A stretch of DNA of 64,000 nucleotides. It comes from Thermohalobaculum sp039815685 (GTDB lineage Bacteria > Pseudomonadota > Alphaproteobacteria > Rhodobacterales > Rhodobacteraceae). The stretch is from the NCBI GenBank assembly GCA_039815685.1, contig JBCBYV010000006.1, forward strand, positions 62,001 to 126,000, written 5' to 3'. The notes under the pieces are model-generated. The model had not been told where the DNA came from. It saw nothing but the letters and a program-made list of their open reading frames with translations, and made no database searches. Below are positions 26,124-33,756 of this stretch, one piece after another (the stretch's first letter is position 1; each line of letters opens with the position of its first letter). Position numbers and translations under genes: made by a program.

Positions 26124-26666
26124 TCAGCCGCCGCAGCGCGAGGTCGCCGTCTCGAGCGCATCCGTGAAGCCGAGAAGCGAGAAGGTATCGACCGTGGTCG
26201 AGCCGCGCGAGGACGTGCCCCTGACCTCGGCATCCACGCCGCGACGGAAGGCTCCCACGACCTCCGAGTCCTGCTCGGGCGAACGGAGCCAGGCATTCTC
26301 ACCGTCCGTGAACGCCTCAAAGTTGTTCGTGCCGACCTTGATCTCGACGGTCGAGCCCTGCTGGAACGGGTATCCCGCGATGAAGCTCACTTCGTTCGTG
26401 ACGTTGTCCGCCGGGCGGACGGCGACCATCAGGAAGATGTCCCCGCGGCGCACCTCGACCCGCTTGCCATCACGGAATGCAGCCTTCGATTTCGGCTGGG
26501 TGACGACCCAGCAGATCTTGTTTCCGTCAGCCTCGGCCTCGAAGATCGACCAGTCGCGTTTCGCATCGACACGCGTCGATGTCTGCGCTTCCGCCTCGAT
26601 CGCCGGCGCCCCGGCCACAAAGACGCCGACCAGGGTGACCGCCGCCAGCCTGTGAATCATGCTCAT
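26124..26666 (-). CDS. ialB: IalB family protein (invasion-associated locus B)
   Basis: Exported protein of 180 residues: signal peptide to about residue 27 (GAPAIEAEAQ) and one IalB domain, with the signature DWSIFEAE...KICWVVTQPKS and the late Cys in ATSRCGG that probably pairs with the Cys of ICWVV. Named after Bartonella, where the locus affects erythrocyte entry, but widely spread in free-living alphaproteobacteria with unknown role. A GAGGGGCGAGC sequence precedes the ATG pair. Confidence 0.88.
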   Translation of the reverse strand: MSMIHRLAAVTLVGVFVAGAPAIEAEAQTSTRVDAKRDWSIFEAEADGNKICWVVTQPKSKAAFRDGKRVEVRRGDIFLMVAVRPADNVTNEVSFIAGYPFQQGSTVEIKVGTNNFEAFTDGENAWLRSPEQDSEVVGAFRRGVDAEVRGTSSRGSTTVDTFSLLGFTDALETATSRCGG

Positions 26667-26883
26667 GCTCGCCCCTCAAATGCGGCGCCGTTAAGGTTTT
26701 TTCCTTCCCCTAGCGCCGCTTAGTTTCGGATCAGTGTTTGTTCGCCGTGCTCAGGAAGCATACTCTAAGGCCAGCGCGGATTTCCAGCCCGAGAAGCCGA
26801 TACGCCCGGGTGTACGCGAGAGTGACGCGAATGCCGGGCGAAGGGCCTAGGGAGAGCAGCGCCCGCGCGCGAGGACTGGCGAC

Positions 26884-27555
26884 GTGACTGAGGACACGAA
26901 ACTGCCGGGCCATGGCCCCAGCGACGATCGCGACGTGCCGGTCGATGACCAGCCGGCTGCGTCGTCCGATGATGGCTCGCGCGGTCTGGCTGGCTCGAAG
27001 GACGAGGCGCTGCTGGCGCTGATCGCCGAGCATGCCTCGCGCGACGCCTTTGCCGAGCTCTTTGCGCGCTATGCCGGCCGGGTGAAGGCGTTCCTCATGC
27101 GTTCGGGCGCCGCCCATGACGAGGCGGAGGAAGGGGCGCAGGAGGTCATGGTGACCCTCTGGCGCCGGGCCGGGCAGTTCGATCCCGATAGGGCCGCCGT
27201 CAGCACCTGGCTCTTCACCATCGCGCGGAACAAGCGGATCGACATGCTGCGCCGGCAGCGGCGGCCGGAGCCGGATGCGACCGATCCGATGTTCACACCC
27301 GACCCGGTCAAGAGCGCCGAGGTCTCCGTCGCGGGCGAGGTGCGGGACCGGCGGGTGCGCCGCGCGCTCTCGACCCTCTCCGAGGATCAGCTGGCCGTGG
27401 TGCGCCTCGCCTTCTTCTCCGGCCTGAGCCAGAGTGAGATCGCGGATCGGTTGGGCACGCCGCTCGGTACCGTGAAATCGCGCCTCCGCCTCAGCTTCCG
27501 AAGGTTGCGGGAAACGCTGGGCGACGAATTCCTGATGGAGCTGCACGACACCTGA
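26884..27555 (+). CDS. ECF sigma factor, RpoE-like
   Basis: 223 residues with a GTG start and a 40-residue acidic N-terminus unlike the core. Region 2 spans ~55-125 (AFAELFARYAGRVKAFLMRS; EEGAQEVMVTLWRRA; STWLFTIARNKRIDMLRR), region 4 ~155-215 (SEDQLAVVRLAFFSGLSQSE; LGTPLGTVKSRLRLSFRRLR). This is closest to the RpoE/ECF11 type that answers singlet oxygen and is normally followed by chrR. Here no ChrR-like zinc anti-sigma gene follows; an asparaginase gene starts 64 bases downstream. Confidence 0.9.
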   Translation: MTEDTKLPGHGPSDDRDVPVDDQPAASSDDGSRGLAGSKDEALLALIAEHASRDAFAELFARYAGRVKAFLMRSGAAHDEAEEGAQEVMVTLWRRAGQFDPDRAAVSTWLFTIARNKRIDMLRRQRRPEPDATDPMFTPDPVKSAEVSVAGEVRDRRVRRALSTLSEDQLAVVRLAFFSGLSQSEIADRLGTPLGTVKSRLRLSFRRLRETLGDEFLMELHDT

Positions 27556-27619
27556 CCCCTTGCGGCGCTGCCGTCGCCTGGGCCAGCCTCTGCTGGCATG
27601 CAGCCCGGCGGAGACCGTG

Positions 27620-28660
27620 ATGACCGAGGACAGCCGAAGTTCCCCCTGGGCGCTGGCCCCCGCCGCAAACCCCGTGCTCGTGGAGGTCTGGCGCGGCGAG
27701 GTGCTTGAATGCGTCCACCGCGGGTCCGTCGCGGTCGTCGGCCCGGACGGGGAGCTGATCGAGGCGCTCGGCGATGTCTCCCGCGCCATCCTCCCCCGCT
27801 CCGCCGCCAAGATGCTGCAGGCCCTGCCGCTGGTGGAGAGCGGGGCGGCGGACGCAGCCGGGCTCTGCACCGAGCGCCTCGCCCTCGCATGCGCGAGCCA
27901 TTCCGGCGCGGCGATGCATACCGACCGCGTGGCGGCGTGGCTCGACGATCTGGGGCTCGACGAGACCGCGCTCCGCTGTGGCGCCCATGCGCCGCTGGAT
28001 CGCGAGGCGCGGATAGCTCTGCGTGCTGCCGACGCGCCGAACCTCCAGACCCACAACAACTGCTCGGGCAAGCATACCGGGTTCCTCACCCTCACCCGCC
28101 ACCTCAGGGCAGGCCCCGAATACCTGGAGATGGATCACCCGGTGCAGACCGCGGTGCGGGACGCGATTGCCGAGACCTCCGGGGAGGAGCCGGCCGGCTT
28201 CGCCATCGACGGCTGCTCCGCGCCCAACTTCGCGGTGAGCCTCGCCGGCCTCGCCCGCGCCGTTCTCGGCTTCGCCCGGCCGACGGCGCACTTCGGCGGG
28301 GTGCGGGCCCGCGCCGCCACCCGGCTCCGCGACGCGATGATCGCCCATCCCGCCCTCGTCGCCGGGGAGGACCGCGAGAACACCAAGCTCATGCGCGCAG
28401 CGACCCGGCCGACCGCCGTCAAATCGGGCGCCGAAGGGGTCTATATCGCGATCCTGCCGGAACCCGGCATCGGCATCGCGCTCAAGATCGACGACGGGGC
28501 ATCCGCCCCGGCGCAGGCGACGATGGCCGCCCTCCTCGTCCGCTACGGCGCGCTCGACGCCCGCCACCCCACGGTCGCCAAGATCATGGACGAACCGCTC
28601 CTCAACGCCCGCGGCATCGAGCACGGGCGGCGTCGGGCGGTCGCAACCCTCTCCGCCTAG
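27620..28660 (+). CDS. Asparaginase (rhizobial type II-like)
   Basis: Hydrolyses L-asparagine to aspartate and ammonia. 346 residues from the ATG at 27620 (CGGAG 7 bases upstream). The family differs from the E. coli type; it carries the Ser/Lys catalytic set seen in ReAV-like enzymes: RSAAKMLQALPLVESGA, CASHSGAAMH, HNNCSGKHTGFL and DGCSAPNFAVSL. The metal-binding Cys pair (in HNNCSGKH and DGCSAP) is present. Probably co-transcribed with the upstream ECF gene by spacing only. Cytoplasmic; nitrogen and aspartate supply. Confidence 0.9.
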   Translation: MTEDSRSSPWALAPAANPVLVEVWRGEVLECVHRGSVAVVGPDGELIEALGDVSRAILPRSAAKMLQALPLVESGAADAAGLCTERLALACASHSGAAMHTDRVAAWLDDLGLDETALRCGAHAPLDREARIALRAADAPNLQTHNNCSGKHTGFLTLTRHLRAGPEYLEMDHPVQTAVRDAIAETSGEEPAGFAIDGCSAPNFAVSLAGLARAVLGFARPTAHFGGVRARAATRLRDAMIAHPALVAGEDRENTKLMRAATRPTAVKSGAEGVYIAILPEPGIGIALKIDDGASAPAQATMAALLVRYGALDARHPTVAKIMDEPLLNARGIEHGRRRAVATLSA

Positions 28661-28683
28661 TGGTTCGGCCCGGACACTTTGGA

Positions 28684-28780
28684 CCGTCGTTGCGGGACGT
28701 GATCCGGCAATCCAGATGGCTGCCTCAGGGTCGGAACCGAGCAAATTTCTGGATCCCCGGGGCAAGCCCGGGGATGACAT
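28684..28780 (-). repeat. Dispersed intergenic repeat, copy B
   Basis: Read on the minus strand it matches the 4190-4284 copy closely: GTCATCCCCGGGCTTG at one end, CTGGATTGCCGGATC in the middle and CAACGACGG at the other end. The left hairpin is perfect here (ATCCCCGGG with CCCGGGGAT). It lies between the convergent asparaginase gene and the guanidine operon. Confidence 0.8.
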
Positions 28781-28848
28781 TGAATGTTGTCTTCCGTCTC
28801 GGCCCCACCACTAGAGCGCGGACCGACCAGACGTGCTCACTGCAAATA

Positions 28849-28921
28849 CGTCATTGCCGGGCCTGACCCTGCACTCCTGCGCCACCGGCCGTGGATGCTC
28901 GGGTCAAGCCCGAGCATGACA
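28849..28921 (-). repeat. Dispersed intergenic repeat, diverged copy C
   Basis: Minus strand: GTCATGCTCGGGCTTGACCC through GGTCAGGCCCGGCAATGACG. A perfect 9-base stem (28895-28903 with 28909-28917) lies 51 bases after the stop codon of the His-rich gene and may act as terminator for the guanidine operon. With copy B it fills the 307-base gap 28661-28967, which holds no gene. Confidence 0.7.
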
Positions 28922-28967
28922 TGAGCAGGTGAGGTAAGAAGGTATTCTAGCACCGCCGGGCTGCCGA

Positions 28968-29468
28968 TCAGCTCCGTGCGTTCTCCGGCAGAAGGCGCTC
29001 CTGCAGAAACGCACGAAGATCGGTCTCTTCGGTGCGGTCGAGGGAGACGTAGAGAAACGCCATGTTGGTCCGCTCCGTCACCATCTCGCCGGGAAAGGGC
29101 ATGTAGCTGAGCTCCCGCGAGCCGAAGGAGGGGGACGCCGTGCCCACCTGCCATTCGCTGATGATCCGCACATCGACGAATTTCAGGGGCGCACGACCCT
29201 CGCCATCCGGCAGCTCCAGCGGCACGCCGGCGAGGCGGAGATAGGCGGCCTTGTCGCTCGCTTCCCGGAACCCCTCGATGAACTGGGTGCAGAGGATCTG
29301 GAGATCCACCGCCTCATCCTCCGGCGCCATGTGCGAATGGAGATGACCGGCAGGGTCGTGGTTATGCCCACCCCCATGCCCATGCCCGTGACTATGCCCA
29401 TGCTGACGCTCATGCCCATGCACGTGCGCATTGCCATGCCCTTGCCCGTGCGGATTATCATGCGCCAT
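28968..29468 (-). CDS. His-rich protein of the guanidine operon, putative metal chaperone
   Basis: 166 residues in two parts. Residues 1-46 carry 16 histidines in GHGH/HVHGH-type runs, a metal-binding (most likely nickel) region like the tails of HypB, UreE or SlyD. Residues 50-166 form an acidic globular domain (VDLQILCTQFIEGFREASDK; VRIISEWQVGTASPSFGSRE; a last helix with FLQERLLPENA) that I do not recognise. Its ATG lies inside the end of the ureohydrolase gene (11-base overlap), so production is coupled to that enzyme. Last gene of a riboswitch-controlled guanidine operon. Inference: delivers or stores the metal of the hydrolase. It is not HypA, HypB or UreE-like in its second domain. Confidence 0.8.
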   Translation of the reverse strand: MAHDNPHGQGHGNAHVHGHERQHGHSHGHGHGGGHNHDPAGHLHSHMAPEDEAVDLQILCTQFIEGFREASDKAAYLRLAGVPLELPDGEGRAPLKFVDVRIISEWQVGTASPSFGSRELSYMPFPGEMVTERTNMAFLYVSLDRTEETDLRAFLQERLLPENARS

Positions 29469-30741
29469 CGCCGGTCCCCTTGGGCTTGGCGCGCGTGGTC
29501 CAGCGGCGGCCGTGGGTCGCCTCGGAGTACTCCCCGGCAGGCAGGCTCACGGGCTTGTCGATAAGCGGGCGATGATTGCCGAGCGTGCCGTTCGAGACGA
29601 GCGCCCCCAGCACGTCCACAATCACGCGCGTGCCCATCAGCGCCGTGATCTCGGAAGTGTCGTAGGGGGGCGAGACCTCGACAAGCTCCATGCCGCAGAT
29701 CCCCTCCGCCGCGACCTTGGAGGCCAGCGCCAACGCCTCGCGCGGCAGGAACCCGCCGGGCTCGGGCCAGCCGGTGCCGGGGACGAAGCCGCAATCGATG
29801 CTGTCGATGTCGAAGGACATGTAGACCATGTCGACGCCGTCCCAGGCCATCTCCAGCGCCATCTCGGCCGTCCGATCGATCCCCATCTTCTCCATGTCTG
29901 ACATCGTGATGATGTTGGTCTCCCGCTCGCGCGCGACCTTCACGGCCTCGCGCGGGACCTGCCAGCCGCCAATGCCAACCTGCACCAGGTTCTTGGCCGG
30001 CACGTTCGGCAGGTTGGTCGAGTGGAACCACGGCGTGGTGTGCATCCGCTCGTCGAGGTCCTTTTCCTGGATGTCCGCGTGCCGGTCGAAATGCACGATG
30101 CCGATTTTCTTAGAGGTGCACTCCGCGATCCCGCGCACGCAGGGAAATCCAATGGAATGGTCGCCGCCGATGATGATCGGCATCGAGCCCGAGCTGAACA
30201 CATGGGCGACCGCCCGGCTGATCTGGTCGAAGGTCTTCTCGATATTGCCCGGGATCGTGAAGATGTCGCCCGCATCGCAGAGGCTCATCTGCTCCCTCAG
30301 ATCCACCCCGATCTCGTAGTTGTAGGGCGTGTAGAGGGCGGAGATCTTGCGCACCCCCTGCGGCCCGAAGCGCGTGCCCGGGCGGTAGGTCGTGCCCCCG
30401 TCGAAGGGCGCGCCCAGCACCGTCGCGTCATAGAGCCCGACCTCCGACACATCTTCCGTGTAGGGTGCCTTGAGGAAGGTGTTGATGCCGGCATAGTGCG
30501 GCAGCTCCCCCCGCGCGAAGGTGGGGATGGAGCGATCCTCGATGCTGTCTGCCGCCGTGAGCCCCATCTTGAGCGCCCAGGCCTTCTCCTTCTCCCACTC
30601 CTCGCCCGGAATATCCGCCTCCGCCCGCATCGCCTTCCAGCCCTGCAGCTTCGAGAGGTCGGGGTGGTGATGGCGCCTTTCCGGGCGCGCCCGAGCGAGG
30701 GGGTGGTGGGAGCGGCTGCGGCGCTCACGGCTGGGGAGCAT
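29458..30741 (-). CDS. gdmH: Ureohydrolase-family enzyme, probable guanidine hydrolase
   Basis: 427 residues from the ATG at 30741 (GGAGG 6 bases upstream, 17-base overlap with the ATPase gene). Residues ~100-420 are an arginase/agmatinase fold with all metal ligands: GGDHS (His195), DRHAD (Asp219, His221, Asp223) and SFDID (Asp311, Asp313). The loop DSIDCGFVPGTGWPEPGG replaces the agmatinase LDPAxAPGTGTPxxGG; Trp325 here is a mark I associate with nickel-dependent guanidine hydrolase (GdmH). The ~100-residue N-terminal extension begins with a basic His-rich part (ERRHHHPDLS). Expected reaction: guanidine to urea plus ammonia, cytoplasmic. The guanidine-I riboswitch at the head of the operon is the strongest support; agmatinase or guanidinobutyrase is less likely. 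Confidence 0.85.
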   Translation of the reverse strand: MLPSRERRSRSHHPLARARPERRHHHPDLSKLQGWKAMRAEADIPGEEWEKEKAWALKMGLTAADSIEDRSIPTFARGELPHYAGINTFLKAPYTEDVSEVGLYDATVLGAPFDGGTTYRPGTRFGPQGVRKISALYTPYNYEIGVDLREQMSLCDAGDIFTIPGNIEKTFDQISRAVAHVFSSGSMPIIIGGDHSIGFPCVRGIAECTSKKIGIVHFDRHADIQEKDLDERMHTTPWFHSTNLPNVPAKNLVQVGIGGWQVPREAVKVARERETNIITMSDMEKMGIDRTAEMALEMAWDGVDMVYMSFDIDSIDCGFVPGTGWPEPGGFLPREALALASKVAAEGICGMELVEVSPPYDTSEITALMGTRVIVDVLGALVSNGTLGNHRPLIDKPVSLPAGEYSEATHGRRWTTRAKPKGTGDGA

Positions 30742-31501
30742 GGGAAACCTCCGGGGATGGGGCGGGCGTCTGGAAGGGGATGCCGCCGTTTCGGGCATCG
30801 ATATCGTAGGTGATGGTGGCGCCATAGGCCTCTGGCGCCTGTGGGTCCCAGCGCACCTTGTCGAAGACCAGCACCCGGTCGCCGAGTTTGAAGCCTTCGG
30901 AGAGGTCGTGGGTCACCATGAAGACGGTCATCCCCGTCTCCGCCCGCATATCGGCCAGGAAATCGTGCATCGAAAGGCGGGTGCCCGGATCGAGCGCGCC
31001 GAAGGGCTCGTCGAGGAGTAGGATGCGGGGCCGCGCCGTCAGCGCCTGCGCGATGGCGAGGCGTTGCTGCATGCCGCCGGAGAGCGCGGCTGGATAGGCC
31101 GAGCCCATATGGCCGAGGCCGATGCGCTCGAGCACCGCATCCGCCCGCTCCCGTGCGGCGCGCAGATGCGTGCCGAGGAACCAGCCGAACCGGCTCGCAC
31201 CGAAGCTCTCCGCCGCCACGATGTTGTCACGCACCGTCATGTGCGGAAAGACCGAGTAGCGCTGGAAGACGACGCCGCGATCCCGGTCGGGCTCCTTCGC
31301 CGGCGGCTCCCCTGCCATGCGGATCTCTCCGCGGGCCGGCGTCTCCTGCGCCAGGATCAGGCGGAGGAAGGTGGATTTCCCACAGCCCGACGCGCCGACG
31401 ATGGAGACGAAGGTGCCTTCGTCGACCTCGATATTGATCCGCTCCAGGATCTTCAGGCCGCCATAGCTCTGATGCACGTCACGCACGCTCACAAAGCTCA
31501 T
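30725..31501 (-). CDS. Guanidine-type ABC transporter, ATP-binding subunit
   Basis: 258 residues of the nitrate/sulfonate/taurine (SsuB/TauB) class: Walker A GASGCGKST near residue 37, signature LSGGMQQRLAIAQAL, Walker B ILLLDEPFGALDPGT. About 30 extra C-terminal residues (ATITYDIDARNGGIPFQTPA) are unlike SsuB. Its start overlaps the permease stop (ATGA) and its end overlaps the hydrolase start. With a guanidine riboswitch upstream, guanidinium import is inferred. Confidence 0.92.
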   Translation of the reverse strand: MSFVSVRDVHQSYGGLKILERINIEVDEGTFVSIVGASGCGKSTFLRLILAQETPARGEIRMAGEPPAKEPDRDRGVVFQRYSVFPHMTVRDNIVAAESFGASRFGWFLGTHLRAARERADAVLERIGLGHMGSAYPAALSGGMQQRLAIAQALTARPRILLLDEPFGALDPGTRLSMHDFLADMRAETGMTVFMVTHDLSEGFKLGDRVLVFDKVRWDPQAPEAYGATITYDIDARNGGIPFQTPAPSPEVSHAPQP

Positions 31502-32313
31502 GCCGCCCCCTCCTTGAACCAGGGGAAGGCCCGTCGGCCGAGGACGCGGAGGAGGTAGTCCATCAGGAACGCGAGGAAGGTGATCCAGACGACATATGCC
31601 AGGATCACGTCCATCGCGAGATAGCGGCGCACGAGGAAGATCCGGTAGCCGAGGCCCGCATCCGACGCGATGGCCTCGGAGGCGATCAGGAATAGCCAGG
31701 CGGGGCCTAGGGAGAGGCGCACGGCCTGCACCAGCCGCGGCATCACCTGCGGCACCGCCACCCTGAGGGCGATGACGAGGGAGGTGGCGCCGAGCGTCTG
31801 CGCCTTGATGATCTGCTCAAGCGGGATCTCGCGCACCCGCTGGCTGAGGTCGCGAACGAGGAACGGGGCAACCCCAATCACGATCAGCGCGATCTTCGAG
31901 ATCTCGCCAAGCCCGAAGACGATGAAGAGGATCGGCAAGATCGCAAGCGGCGGGACCATGGAGACGACGCCAACGAACCCGTCGAAGGTCGCGCGCACCC
32001 AGGGCAGCAGCCCGATCAGCACGCCGAAGAGGAGCCCGATCGCCGCCGCGATCCCGACGCCGATCACCAGCCGCTCAAGGCTGACCAGCGTATCGTTCCA
32101 GAAGAGGATACGGCCCGAGCGGCGGTCGGGCTCCGTCAGCAACCGCTCCGCCGTCTGGACGATAGCGGCAGGGGCGGGCAACAGCTTGTCCCGCGGGTTC
32201 TCGGCCCGCCTGATCTCCGATCCCACCGAATAGGCGAGAAAGACCGCCAGAAACGGCAGGATCAGGAGGAGGAGCGCGAGCACGCGCCCGGGCTTGCGGT
32301 TGAGGAGGCGCAT
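31498..32313 (-). CDS. Guanidine-type ABC transporter, permease
   Basis: Inner-membrane permease of 271 residues, BPD_transp_1 fold with about six helices (first: RVLALLLLILPFLAVFLAYS; then GVGIAAAIGLLFGVLIGLLP and VVSMVPPLAILPILFIVFGL). The coupling EAA-like loop is LGATSLVIALRVAVPQVMPR near residue 175. Same class as SsuC/NrtB. Second gene of the operon, 43 bases after the binding protein. Confidence 0.92.
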   Translation of the reverse strand: MRLLNRKPGRVLALLLLILPFLAVFLAYSVGSEIRRAENPRDKLLPAPAAIVQTAERLLTEPDRRSGRILFWNDTLVSLERLVIGVGIAAAIGLLFGVLIGLLPWVRATFDGFVGVVSMVPPLAILPILFIVFGLGEISKIALIVIGVAPFLVRDLSQRVREIPLEQIIKAQTLGATSLVIALRVAVPQVMPRLVQAVRLSLGPAWLFLIASEAIASDAGLGYRIFLVRRYLAMDVILAYVVWITFLAFLMDYLLRVLGRRAFPWFKEGAA

Positions 32314-32356
32314 GGGCGGGCCTTCCCGGCGAGTTCGGCCGGGAAGACGCCTCGGC

Positions 32357-33415
32357 TCAGAGCGCGCCGTCCGCAGCCATCTGCATGTAGGTCACGTCAT
32401 AGCGCAGATTGACGTTCTCCGGGTCGCCCGTGGTGGAACCGTCCGGATAGGCAACGCCCACGAAATCCGCACTCGGCGCACCCTCGCCCAGGATGCCCTT
32501 GTCGAACAGGAACTCGGCGACGTTCACCATCGTGCTCGGCAGCGCCTCGCTTTGAACAAAGGCGACCGCGTCGGCGGGCTCCCAGAACATCTCGGTCGAG
32601 GCGAGCTGGGCCTTGTAGCCTTCGAGATCCGTGCCGGAGGCTTCGGCGAGCGCCGTCAGCACTTCCTCATCGCCGGCCTTCATGAGACCCATGACCTCAT
32701 ACCAGGCGCTGGCCACGGCCTTGCCAAAGGCGGGATTGGCCTGCAGCACCTCGGTATTCACGACCATCATGTCGATGATCTCGCCGGGAATGTCGGAGCT
32801 GTCGAAGAGCTTGGTGGCGTTCGGCTCCTCGAGGATGGTTGAGACGAGCGGGTTCCAGGTCACGACCGCCTCGACATCGTCGGTGGCAAAGGCGGCGATC
32901 ATGTCTGCGTCCGACGTGTTGATGACCGCCGAAAGATCCGCTTCGGCCAAGCCCACGCTGTCGAGCCCGCGGGCCAGCAGGTAATGCGAGACCGAGAGTT
33001 CGACGAGATTGACCGGCTTGCCAGCGAGGTCTGCGAGACCGCCCTCGCCCTTCAGAATGATCGCGTCGTTGCCGTTGGAGAAGTCGCCAACGATCAGCGC
33101 CGTCGTATCGACGCCGCCGCCCGCGGGGATGGAGAGCGTGTCCATATTGGTCGCAGAGACGCCATCGAACTGCCCGGCCGTGTAGAGATTGATCGATTCG
33201 ACATAGTCGTTGATCTGCACGATCTCGACATCGATGCCGTACTTCTCGGCCCATTTGTCCATGATGCCGCTGTCTTCAAGATAGCCCCACGGCATCCAGC
33301 CGACATAGATCGACCAGGCGAGGCGGAACGATGTCTTCTCCTCGGCCTGAACGCCCGGCGATGCGAATGCTAGGCCGGCGGCCATGGTGGCGGCGGCAAG
33401 GCACTTAAGCTTCAT
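32357..33415 (-). CDS. Guanidine-type ABC transporter, substrate-binding protein
   Basis: Periplasmic protein of 352 residues from the ATG at 33415 (GGGAG 7 bases upstream; a GTG at 33421 is the alternative). Signal peptide cut near GVQA-EEK. NMT1/SsuA-like domain: SIYVGWMPWGYLEDSGIMDK near residue 40, QFDGVSATNMDTLSIPAGGG near 90, and an acidic pocket (SDADMIAAFATDDVEAVVTW) suiting a cation. Often annotated as urea or nitrate binding; the riboswitch points to guanidinium. First gene after the leader, so it responds most directly to it. Confidence 0.9.
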   Translation of the reverse strand: MKLKCLAAATMAAGLAFASPGVQAEEKTSFRLAWSIYVGWMPWGYLEDSGIMDKWAEKYGIDVEIVQINDYVESINLYTAGQFDGVSATNMDTLSIPAGGGVDTTALIVGDFSNGNDAIILKGEGGLADLAGKPVNLVELSVSHYLLARGLDSVGLAEADLSAVINTSDADMIAAFATDDVEAVVTWNPLVSTILEEPNATKLFDSSDIPGEIIDMMVVNTEVLQANPAFGKAVASAWYEVMGLMKAGDEEVLTALAEASGTDLEGYKAQLASTEMFWEPADAVAFVQSEALPSTMVNVAEFLFDKGILGEGAPSADFVGVAYPDGSTTGDPENVNLRYDVTYMQMAADGAL

Positions 33416-33502
33416 CTTCACTCTCCCGTCCGCGTCCCGCCGATCACGTGGAACCGGCGCCGCAGGCGGAACGAGAGGGTCGGGCGGCGCGGCCGTCGCA
33501 GT

Positions 33503-33608
33503 GGACCTCCCGGGTTTTTCCCCCGCCGTGTACCGCAGTCGGAATTTGCCGCTGCGGCGCCTCCTCTCGGACCAGCCCTCGCACTGGCGAGCGGAACCCT
33601 AGGAAGCC
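33503..33608 (-). promoter_or_regulatory. Guanidine-I riboswitch (ykkC-yxkD leader)
   Basis: On the minus strand the leader contains, in order and at normal spacing, every conserved block of the class: CTAGGGTTCCG, a hairpin, CTGGTCCGAGAG, a longer hairpin (CCGCAG pairing with CTGCGG), CACGGCGGGGGAAAAACCCGGGAGG. The 5' block and the final CCCGGGAGG form the closing stem. Ligand is free guanidinium and the class is an ON switch. Between the aptamer and the first start codon (33415) lies a 7-base stem (33457-33463 with 33484-33490) and no T-run, so control may act on translation or Rho access; this last part is inference. Confidence 0.97.
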
Positions 33609-33756
33609 TGCGGGTCGGACGGTAGTGCCGGGCTGCTGGCGCGCCAAGCACGAAGCGCAACTTTCGGTATCAGACAGCCAAGATGCACAAGTCTTGAGCA
33701 GCCTTGTGCGCCCTCATGGGCAAAAGTGCGTCAGGCAGTGGTTGCCTCAAATCGCG

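Noticed and set aside
29331..29468. Short tandem repeat (CAT/CATGCCC-like units)
   Set aside because: This is the coding sequence of the His-rich N-terminus of the 28968-29468 protein, not an independent repeat or CRISPR.
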